Shown here piece after piece: positions 25,871 through 32,703 of a stretch of 38,157 nt of DNA. Source of the stretch: an uncultured Pseudomonadales bacterium (GTDB lineage Bacteria; Pseudomonadota; Gammaproteobacteria; Pseudomonadales; Azotimanducaceae); NCBI GenBank assembly GCA_937921865.1, contig CAKZWF010000002.1:1-38157 (forward strand). Reading direction: 5' to 3'. Position numbers and translations under genes: made by a program. The notes under the pieces were generated by a model. That model was given only the letters and a program-made list of their open reading frames with translations, was not told the DNA's origin and did not search any database. Within the stretch, counting starts at the first letter, position 1; each line of letters begins with the position of its first letter.

Positions 25871-26062
25871 GAGCGGGCTAGGTTGCCATTGGAACGGCTG
25901 CAGAACAAGCTGTGGGAGCAGTCGTTGCGCACTGGGCGTTTGCTGCAGCCGCACACTCAGGTGTTCTAGTCGACGCCATCAACAGCGCCGATCGCCTGGC
26001 GCCACAGAGGGGTTTTCGAGCGTTTTCATGGCAGTTCCAGTGAACTTTGCGGTCAGTCAGCT

Positions 26063-27490
26063 ATGAGCAAGCCAAGTTTTTACTGGTACGACCTGGAAAC
26101 CTCAGGCATCGAACCGCGCTGGGATCGAATTGTGCAGTTTGCTGGATTGCGCACCGACATGGACTTAAATCCGATCGGTGACGAGTACTGCACCTATGTG
26201 CGGCTTGCGGATGATGTTCTGCCAAGTCCCGGGGCTGCGATGGTCACGGGTATTACTCCACAGCTTTGCCAGGACAAAGGTATCGACGAGTGGCAGACGC
26301 TGTCGCGAGTATTGGAGATCTTCAGCCACCCGAAAACCTGTGTGACGGGTTTCAACAGCCTGCGTTTTGATGACGAATTTACCCGCTTCGGCCTCTACCG
26401 GATGCTCTTAGAGCCGTATGCGCGGGAGTGGCAGCATGGAAATTCCCGCTGGGACATCATTGATCTGGTTCGGGCAACGGGCGCCCTGCGTCGCGACGGT
26501 ATCGAGTGGCCAGTCAATGAAGACGGGTTGCCCGTTTACAATCTGGAACGGATGACTCGGGCCAACAACCTCGAACACGGCCAGGCTCATGACGCGATGT
26601 CTGACGTCCACGCGACGATCGGGCTGGCTCGGCTGATTAAAAAGGCCCAGCCTAAACTGTTCAGCTATTACTTCGATCTGCGAGCAAAAAAACGTTCCCG
26701 TGCCTTGCTTGAACCTTACGGTGCTCGTCTGTGCCTGCACGTATCCGGGATGTATCCACGGGAGAGATTCGGTAGTGCGCCGGTGATTTCTATCTGCCGG
26801 CATCCGACCAACTCCAACAGCATTGTCGTTGCCGATCTAAGTCAGGAGATCGACAGCCTGCTGACCTGGGATGCTGATGCGATTCGCGAGCGTCTGTTTA
26901 AAGTTGGCGCGACCGAGCGCCCGCCCCTGAAGGAGGTGCGAATCAACCGGGCACCCTTCCTGGCAGGGATTGAAGTGTTGACCGAAGAAAACTGGTCGCG
27001 GCTCGGGTACAACCGGAAAGTCATCGAAGAACGTGCCCGCCGCCTCCGGCAACCGGCGATCGCGGCAAAAATTGCGCGGGTCTATCGGCAGCAGACCCGG
27101 GGACCTGCCGCTGACCCTGAAGCGGCTCTTTATGATGCGTTTCTGCAGGATTCAGACCGCCAGCGCGCTCAGGCGCTGCAGGCAAATCTGCGGGAAGGGC
27201 GCTGGAGTGATCTTGACTATGATGACGAACGCCTGAAAACGCTTGCCGAGCGCCTTAAAGCCCGGTCTTTCCCGCATCAGCTCACGGAAACGGAACGCGG
27301 CGACTGGCACGAATTTGTCCGCAGCAAGCTGCACGCGACTGATGCACCCTGGCGGACGCTGGCCAGGTTCCGTCAGGAAATTGCCGAGGAGCGGGTCAAG
27401 CTGGAAACAACACCCGATCCACGCCGTGAGCAGATTCTGGGGGCGCTGAACGATCACGCTGCGTATCTGGAGGCGCAATACGCTCCATGA
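26063..27490 (+). CDS. sbcB: Exodeoxyribonuclease I
   Basis: ExoI degrades single-stranded DNA 3' to 5' and acts in recombination and mismatch repair. At 475 residues it has the same length as E. coli SbcB. DEDDh exonuclease residues are present: FYWYDLETSG (Asp10, Glu12), FNSLRFDDEF, and HDAMSDVHATIGLA (His and Asp). The SH3-like and C-terminal helical domains follow, with HVSGMYPRERFG, HPTNSNSIVVADLSQ, NRAPFLAG and a helical end. No ribosome site is evident before ATG 26063. The downstream ABC ATPase start overlaps its stop by 4 nt, an unexpected coupling of a DNA-repair gene to a transporter. Confidence 0.97.
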   Translation: MSKPSFYWYDLETSGIEPRWDRIVQFAGLRTDMDLNPIGDEYCTYVRLADDVLPSPGAAMVTGITPQLCQDKGIDEWQTLSRVLEIFSHPKTCVTGFNSLRFDDEFTRFGLYRMLLEPYAREWQHGNSRWDIIDLVRATGALRRDGIEWPVNEDGLPVYNLERMTRANNLEHGQAHDAMSDVHATIGLARLIKKAQPKLFSYYFDLRAKKRSRALLEPYGARLCLHVSGMYPRERFGSAPVISICRHPTNSNSIVVADLSQEIDSLLTWDADAIRERLFKVGATERPPLKEVRINRAPFLAGIEVLTEENWSRLGYNRKVIEERARRLRQPAIAAKIARVYRQQTRGPAADPEAALYDAFLQDSDRQRAQALQANLREGRWSDLDYDDERLKTLAERLKARSFPHQLTETERGDWHEFVRSKLHATDAPWRTLARFRQEIAEERVKLETTPDPRREQILGALNDHAAYLEAQYAP

Positions 27491-28215
27491 GTTTCTGTGT
27501 CGAGTTTGATCAGGTGAGCAAATCTTTTACCCCGGGAACCCGGGTGCTTGATGAGGTATCACTGTCTCTGCCGGAAGGATTAACCACGGCCGTAGTTGGT
27601 GAAAGCGGCAGCGGCAAAACCACGCTGCTGCAGCTGGTGAATGCGGTGCTGTGGCCTGATCAGGGTCAGGTGCGGGTGTTTGGCAAGCCGATACCCGAAG
27701 ACCTTGTGGCGCACAGGCGCGCCATTGGCTATTCGGTTCAGGGCGCGGGACTGTTTCCCCACCTTACCAATCTGGAGAACGTTCAGTTGCTGGCACGTCT
27801 GGAGGGCTGGTCGTCGCAGCAGATGCACGATCGCTTTGATGAGCTACGCCAGCAGATGGAACTGGATACAGATGTGGCTGACCGTTATCCGCAGGAGCTC
27901 TCCGGTGGACAGCAGCAGCGCATCGGTCTGTGTCGGGCGCTGATGCTGCGACCCAGAATGCTGCTGCTTGATGAACCCTTTTCCGCAGTTGATCCCATTA
28001 CCCGGGTTGGGATTTATGAGCGTTTTCAGGAAGTGCAGCGCCTGGAAGGCGTCAGTACTCTGCTGGTGACTCACGACATGCGCGAAGCGGTCAAACTGGC
28101 CAGCTACCTGGTCATCGTCCGCTCCGGACGTATTGAACAGGCGGGCACTACCAGCCATGTTCTCCAAGAGCCCGGCAGTGATTATGTTGCCAATCTGCTG
28201 GCGCAGCAGCTGTGA
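27487..28215 (+). CDS. Osmoprotectant/glycine-betaine-type ABC transporter, ATP-binding protein
   Basis: This 242-residue ATPase powers the permease encoded next. Seen: Walker A GESGSGKTTLLQLVN, a Q-loop region IGYSVQGAGLFPHLT, signature LSGGQQQRIGLCRAL, Walker B MLLLDEPFSAVDPITR and switch His in LLVTHDMREAV. YSVQGAGLFPH and EPFSAVDP are typical of the OpuC/ProV branch. It lacks the C-terminal CBS pair found in many OpuCA proteins. The ATG overlaps the sbcB stop (ATGA) and its own TGA overlaps the next GTG (GTGA). Confidence 0.93.
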   Translation: MSFCVEFDQVSKSFTPGTRVLDEVSLSLPEGLTTAVVGESGSGKTTLLQLVNAVLWPDQGQVRVFGKPIPEDLVAHRRAIGYSVQGAGLFPHLTNLENVQLLARLEGWSSQQMHDRFDELRQQMELDTDVADRYPQELSGGQQQRIGLCRALMLRPRMLLLDEPFSAVDPITRVGIYERFQEVQRLEGVSTLLVTHDMREAVKLASYLVIVRSGRIEQAGTTSHVLQEPGSDYVANLLAQQL

Positions 28216-29732
28216 TTGCTTCGTTGGCTAACAGAGTATTATGCGTTTTGATGGCTGTGTTGCTTGGTTTTGCAGCCGTTGTTTCTGTGCAGGCCGCTGA
28301 GGACCGGCAGATTCGGATAGGCAGTAAAAACTTCAATGAAAATTATCTGCTGGCGGAGATGTCTGCGCAGATGCTGGAGCAGGCTGGGTTTCGAGTCGAG
28401 CGCCGCTTTGGTCTTGGCGGTACGCTGATCTGTTACGAGGCGTTACGCAGCGGAGAAATTGATCTCTACATCGAATATACCGGCACCCTCAGTCAGGCCA
28501 TTCTCAATGATCCGGAAGCGACCAGCATCGACGCGCTGAACGTGCGCCTGGTGGACAGCGATCTCGCCGTGCTGCCGGCTTTCGGGTTCAACAATACCTA
28601 TGCGATGGCGATTAAACGGCAGCTGGCCGAAGACCTGGGGATGCACACGATTGCGGACCTCGCCGGTCAACCGCAGCTGCGCTTGGTTGTAAGCCATGAA
28701 TTTCTCGAACGGGAAGATGGCTGGCCGGGACTGGCGAGAGCCTACGGGTTGAGCGCTTCGGTGACAGGGATTGAGCACGGGCTGGCTTATCAGGCGATTG
28801 CCGATGGGGCCATCGATGTTACCGATGCGTACTCCACCGACGGTGAACTGAAGCGCTACGACCTGCGGGTGCTTGAAGACAACCGGGGGTTCTTTCCGCA
28901 GTATCTGGCCGCGCCGCTGATACGCGAGGATCTGCCGACTGCCGCCCGGCAGGCGCTGGAGCGAATGGCCGGCAGTATCGACGATCAGACCATGCAGCGT
29001 TTAAACGCCGAGGTCGTTTTCGAGAATCGCGGGTTCGCTGAAGTCGCCAACGGCTTTCTGGTCGAGCAGGGTTTTGCTGATGAAGTTGATCTGTCAGGAA
29101 CTTTCTGGGGCCCGCTGCTGGACAACACCGCCCAACACCTGAAGCTTACCGGCATTGCTCTGCTGGGCAGCATCCTGGTGGGCGTTGGTGCCAGCCTGCT
29201 GGTCTTTCGGATTCCGGTGCTGGCCAGATCACTGACTTATTTCTGTGGTCTGCTGCAGACGATTCCATCCATCGCGTTGCTCGCTTTGATGATTCCGCTG
29301 TTCGGCATCGGCATGCTGCCGGCAATCATTGCGCTGTTTCTCTATTCGCTGCTGCCGATACTGCGCAACACACTGACCGCACTGACGACTATTGATCCGA
29401 CCCTGGTGAAAGTGGCCGTAGCGATGGGGCTGAAAGATTCCGAGCAGTTGCGGCTGATTTATCTGCCGCTGGCACTTCCGTCCATGTTTGCCGGAATCCG
29501 AACCGCCGCAGTCATCAGCATCGGCACCGCAACCCTTGCGGCGTTTATTGGCGCAGGCGGGTTAGGGGATCCCATCGTCACGGGACTTGCCCTCAATGAT
29601 GTGAATCTGATCCTGCAGGGTGCGGTGCCTGCTGCCGTGCTTGCCGTGGTCACAGAGCTGGTGTTTGAAGGGCTGGAACGATTACTGCTGCCGGGTAATC
29701 TGCGACTGGCCGATCACAGCGTTTCCAGGTAG
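28212..29732 (+). CDS. Fused substrate-binding protein and permease, osmoprotectant-type ABC transporter
   Basis: This is a 506-residue fusion. Residues 1-28 are a signal peptide or anchor (cleavage-like VQA/AED). Residues 30-290 are an OpuAC-type binding domain (IGSKNFNENYLLAEM, GLGGTLICYEALRSGEID, YIEYTGTL, DVTDAYSTDGELKRY). Residues 300-495 are a binding-protein-dependent permease domain with five or six helices and the coupling-helix segment around AVAMGLKDSEQLRLIYLPLALPSM, followed by GAGGLGDPI. Known relatives import glycine betaine, choline or carnitine. The aromatic cage residues cannot be assigned here, so the substrate is open. The GTG start overlaps the ATPase stop. Its 3' end overlaps the convergent response regulator gene by 19 nt. 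Confidence 0.93.
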   Translation: MIASLANRVLCVLMAVLLGFAAVVSVQAAEDRQIRIGSKNFNENYLLAEMSAQMLEQAGFRVERRFGLGGTLICYEALRSGEIDLYIEYTGTLSQAILNDPEATSIDALNVRLVDSDLAVLPAFGFNNTYAMAIKRQLAEDLGMHTIADLAGQPQLRLVVSHEFLEREDGWPGLARAYGLSASVTGIEHGLAYQAIADGAIDVTDAYSTDGELKRYDLRVLEDNRGFFPQYLAAPLIREDLPTAARQALERMAGSIDDQTMQRLNAEVVFENRGFAEVANGFLVEQGFADEVDLSGTFWGPLLDNTAQHLKLTGIALLGSILVGVGASLLVFRIPVLARSLTYFCGLLQTIPSIALLALMIPLFGIGMLPAIIALFLYSLLPILRNTLTALTTIDPTLVKVAVAMGLKDSEQLRLIYLPLALPSMFAGIRTAAVISIGTATLAAFIGAGGLGDPIVTGLALNDVNLILQGAVPAAVLAVVTELVFEGLERLLLPGNLRLADHSVSR

Positions 29733-30709
29733 GCATCGTAGCTGGCCGCTTGCGGGTCATAGTCGATATCACCGGGCATGTCACGCCAGATGCCGATGAA
29801 GTAAGTTCCGGTATCGCCATCGATCTTTTTTCCGTTCAGAACCTTGTCAGACCAGTCGAAGCTTTCGTCACCAAAGTAATTGTCGGGAGTGTCTCCGGTC
29901 AGACAGGTGACGCGTTTACCGCTGCGCAATGAGCTGATCAGGCTCTCTGGCGCACTGTGGCGGGCAGCAAAATCAGCCTGGGCAGCCATCTCCCGCTCGT
30001 TGAGGATAACCAGGCGCCAGATTTTGCCGCTGCTGTTGAGCATCAGTAGCCCGGGCGGGTCACCGGCGAGGTAGTACTCGATCAGTCTTTCCCGCTGCAT
30101 CAGGTCCGTAACGTAGCGGGCAATCGTCTGATCGGTGAGGAACTTCGGTGGGTCAATCGACAGCGCGGTTTTCAGCCGCGCGGAGTACTGTCCGAAGTAT
30201 TCCTGCTGGAGGCTGTCGACAAAATCGAAAATGTCGCTGATGGACTGGCCGCTGTGTTTTGGGAAAAACCGATGCAGCAGGCCGGCGTTGAACGCAGCAA
30301 CCGCAAGTTTTTCATCCGCGACACCGGTGAGCATGGCTTTGCGCAGGTTAGCGTCGGTCAGTGCAGCGCAGAAATCCAACCCGTTCAACGAGGGCATCGA
30401 GTAGTCGACAATGACTACCGAGTTGCGATGAAAACGGCCAACATGATTGATCTCCTGTTCGATCAGATCTAGATCCAGCCGGATGATTGCTTCGCTGCTG
30501 GTGCGCTGCATCGTAAAACAGCGGTCCATCAGCGGCGGCAGTTGTGGTGGTGTTTCCAGAAACTCCAGTGCTTCGTGTGGATCAGTGAACAATCGACAGG
30601 CCCAGGAACGCGGCATTTCCAGTTCCAGACTGCGCAGAAACGACGCGTTGTCATCGACAAAACACACCGTTGTTGGGTGAAAGTAGGGTGTCAGAGCAAA
30701 ATTGTGCAT
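29714..30709 (-). CDS. Response regulator with insertion-bearing receiver domain and unknown output domain
   Basis: This is a 331-residue cytosolic protein. The N-terminal receiver has TVCFVDDNASFL (Asp19/Asp20), phosphoacceptor Asp102 in VVIVDYSMPSLNGLDF, Thr in KAMLTGVADE and Lys in HRFFPKHSG. Asp20 to Asp102 spans 82 residues where about 44 is normal, so about 38 residues (roughly 54-95, charged and partly helical) are inserted. The C-terminal 150 residues (about 175-331) have no DNA-binding, GGDEF or kinase signature that I recognise; they include YYLAGDPPGLLMLNSSGKIW and a C-terminal YFIGIWRDMPG. It lies 36 nt behind the AmrZ-like gene on the same strand and is likely co-transcribed. No histidine kinase is adjacent. 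Confidence 0.85.
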   Translation of the reverse strand: MHNFALTPYFHPTTVCFVDDNASFLRSLELEMPRSWACRLFTDPHEALEFLETPPQLPPLMDRCFTMQRTSSEAIIRLDLDLIEQEINHVGRFHRNSVVIVDYSMPSLNGLDFCAALTDANLRKAMLTGVADEKLAVAAFNAGLLHRFFPKHSGQSISDIFDFVDSLQQEYFGQYSARLKTALSIDPPKFLTDQTIARYVTDLMQRERLIEYYLAGDPPGLLMLNSSGKIWRLVILNEREMAAQADFAARHSAPESLISSLRSGKRVTCLTGDTPDNYFGDESFDWSDKVLNGKKIDGDTGTYFIGIWRDMPGDIDYDPQAASYDAYLETL

Positions 30710-30745
30710 GAAATCCGCCGGGTCAGTTCGTCAGGTTTTTGCAGA

Positions 30746-31054
30746 TCACGTCAGGAGATCGAGCAGCGCTTCGCGTTTCGCTTCTGACAGTCGTCGGAAA
30801 CCGCGCAGCAGCAGTTCCTCCTGTTCTGACACCTCGCGCCTGAACAGCGACTCAAATTGATCGTGTAGCGGAGGCACGATTGGCTGATCGGCAATGCCGG
30901 GAGAGTTGGGTGTGCCGAGACCGCTGAAGCTGTGCTGCAGGCGCGCTACAATGTCAGAGTTCATGCTACGTCGGTAGTGACGCGCTGACTCGGCGATCAG
31001 GTCGCGCATTGCCGCCGGCAGGCGGACCATGTATTTGTAGGGTGGTTCTTTCAT
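30746..31054 (-). CDS. AmrZ-like ribbon-helix-helix transcription regulator
   Basis: This is a 102-residue DNA-binding protein. The Arc/AmrZ-type domain is clear: beta strand KYMVRLPAAM followed by helices RDLIAESARHYRRSMNSDIVARL. The C-terminal LLLRGFRRLSEAKREALLDLL resembles the AmrZ oligomerisation tail ([20 protein letters not shown] in P. aeruginosa, from memory). AmrZ in Pseudomonas controls alginate, motility, type IV pili and several c-di-GMP genes; it has 108 residues. In the DNA-contacting strand, Lys7 and Arg11 are kept and the middle Val is Met9. The gene leads the amrZ-response-regulator pair and is divergent from a Nudix gene across 159 nt. Confidence 0.88.
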   Translation of the reverse strand: MKEPPYKYMVRLPAAMRDLIAESARHYRRSMNSDIVARLQHSFSGLGTPNSPGIADQPIVPPLHDQFESLFRREVSEQEELLLRGFRRLSEAKREALLDLLT

Positions 31055-31124
31055 CGCCCGGCCTTTTGTCTGGATGGTCCGATCGTCCCTGGCGGTAGCG
31101 CGGAAGCGATATTAACTTGGTTCT

Positions 31125-31134
31125 GATCGCGATC
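31125..31134. promoter_or_regulatory. Candidate operator palindrome between amrZ-like and Nudix genes
   Basis: GATCGCGATC is a perfect 10-bp palindrome in the 159-nt divergent gap, 70 nt upstream of the amrZ-like ATG. No clear -10/-35 pair was found beside it. It could be an operator, or chance in GC-rich DNA. Confidence 0.25.
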
Positions 31135-31213
31135 GAGATACCGTGAACGTACTTGCACGAATTTAGCCCCAGGTTCGGCTTTCAACAAGAGATGGCAATT
31201 TGATATCAGATCT

Positions 31214-31969
31214 ATGCAACCGCTGACTCGAGACAACATCCGCCTGGCGGCCAGCGTGCTGCTGCTGCGCGAGTCACCGGCGGGACCCCAGGTCTTCATG
31301 ATGAAACGCCCGGGCAAAGGCGACTTCCCTGATCTACATGTATTCCCCGGTGGCAAGGTAGATGAAGATGATTTCCTGCCTGAACTGCTTGATGGCCTCA
31401 CCGACGCTGATGCCAATCGTCTGCTCGGATTGTCAGCGGGCGCCATCCGCTACTGGGCCACGGCAATTCGGGAATGTTTTGAAGAGTGCGGCGTGTTGCT
31501 GGCGCGAAGGGATGGTGAACTGCTCCAGTTGCATGATGCGCAGGAGATTGAACGCTTCGACAGTTACCGCCACCAACTGATCGAAGGGCAGCTGACCATG
31601 GCGCAGGTGTGCTCGCGGGAAGGGCTGACGCTCGCCGCGGATCATTTGAGCTACTTCAGTCACTGGCTGACACCCGACGTGGTGCCGAGACGATTCGATA
31701 CCCGGTTTTTTCTTGCTCGGCTGCCTGATCGTCAGGAGACCGTGGCCCATCACTGGGAGACTGCAGGCAGTGAGTGGTTGTCTGCGGAACAGGCGCTGGA
31801 GTCCGCTCGTGATGGTTCCTGGCGCATGATCGCTCCAACGCTGACGTCCCTGCGCAGTATCGTGGGCTATCAATCGGTGGCTGAGATTGAAGTCGCCGTG
31901 CGAGCCGAATCGCATCTGCCCGTTCTGACTGATGAGCTGCGTCGGGAAGGAATGCAGCCGATTCGGTGA
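31214..31969 (+). CDS. Nudix hydrolase, NUDT19-like (putative CoA/nucleotide-sugar diphosphatase)
   Basis: This is a 251-residue protein. N-terminal IRLAASVLLLRESPAGPQVFMMKRPGKGDFPDLHVFPGGKVDEDD is the start of a Nudix fold; in pieces, the key parts are MMKRPGKGDFPDLHVFPGGK and AIRECFEECGVLLARRDG. The Nudix box is interrupted: GGKVDEDD and the RECFEECG helix are separated by about 30 extra residues. The same insertion occurs in NUDT19/NUDT7-like acyl-CoA diphosphatases (family knowledge). The catalytic Glu pair in RECFEECG is intact. It is the first gene of a rightward run ending in a second Nudix gene at 36222. Substrate assignment is by resemblance only. Confidence 0.88.
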   Translation: MQPLTRDNIRLAASVLLLRESPAGPQVFMMKRPGKGDFPDLHVFPGGKVDEDDFLPELLDGLTDADANRLLGLSAGAIRYWATAIRECFEECGVLLARRDGELLQLHDAQEIERFDSYRHQLIEGQLTMAQVCSREGLTLAADHLSYFSHWLTPDVVPRRFDTRFFLARLPDRQETVAHHWETAGSEWLSAEQALESARDGSWRMIAPTLTSLRSIVGYQSVAEIEVAVRAESHLPVLTDELRREGMQPIR

Positions 31970-32019
31970 ATGGATCAGGCGAAGATCAGGCCCATGTCCG
32001 CAAAGAACCAGGTGAACGC

Positions 32020-32703
32020 ATGAAGCCACACCCGCAGTCAGACTTTGCCGTTCGCGCCCGTTCGCTGAGTAAAGGCTACCGTGATGGAGATCAGCTGCGC
32101 CCTGTGCTCAATGATCTGACCTTCACCCTGCAACCCGGGGAAGTACTGGCTCTTACCGGACCCAGCGGCTCGGGAAAATCGACCGTGCTGAACCTGCTTG
32201 CCGGGACGCTGATCGCGGACAGCGGTGATCTGGAGATTGCCACGGACGCTGGCGTAATTGCCTTGGGACGGCTCGATGAACGGGCGCGGACCCGCTACCG
32301 CCGCACCCATGTGGGCTACGTGTTCCAGTTCTTCAACCTGGTGCCGACTCTGACAGTGCGGGAAAACGTACTGCTGCCGCTGGAGTTGAACATGCGCCCG
32401 GATCTCACCGCGACTGCGCTCGAACGTCTGGGCGCACTGGGTATGCAGGCACGACAGGACGACTTTCCCGAACACCTTTCTGGCGGGGAACGGCAGCGCA
32501 CGGCGATTGCTCGCGCGCTGGCTCATCAGCCGGTGCTGGTTCTGGCTGACGAACCGACCGGCAACCTGGATTCAGAAAATGCGGCGCTGGTGGCCGAGAT
32601 GTTGATCGGTCATGTGCGGGCCGCTGATAGCGCGCTGGTGCTGGCAACACATGACGAACGGGTTGCCGAGCGTGCGGATCAGATTCTCCGGCTCGGCGAT
32701 TGA
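32020..32703 (+). CDS. YbbA/LolD-like ABC transporter ATP-binding protein
   Basis: This is a 227-residue ATPase of the MacB/LolD/YbbA superfamily. Seen: Walker A GPSGSGKSTVLNLLAG, Q-loop VGYVFQFFNLVPTLTVRENV, signature LSGGERQRTAIARAL, Walker B VLVLADEPTGNLD and LATHDERVA. Start: ATG 32020 has AGGTGA at 32010-32015 with close spacing; an in-frame GTG at 31966 overlaps the Nudix stop (GTGA) and would add 18 polar residues. The length equals that of E. coli YbbA (228). Its stop overlaps the permease TTG start by 4 nt. Confidence 0.93.
   Translation: MKPHPQSDFAVRARSLSKGYRDGDQLRPVLNDLTFTLQPGEVLALTGPSGSGKSTVLNLLAGTLIADSGDLEIATDAGVIALGRLDERARTRYRRTHVGYVFQFFNLVPTLTVRENVLLPLELNMRPDLTATALERLGALGMQARQDDFPEHLSGGERQRTAIARALAHQPVLVLADEPTGNLDSENAALVAEMLIGHVRAADSALVLATHDERVAERADQILRLGD

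Noticed and set aside
25871..26062. Short + strand frame near 25889 (26 codons) and a 67-codon frame at 25863 in the DASS/sbcB gap
   Set aside because: No ribosome site or recognisable family was seen; the gap otherwise shows only divergent promoter space with no clear boxes.
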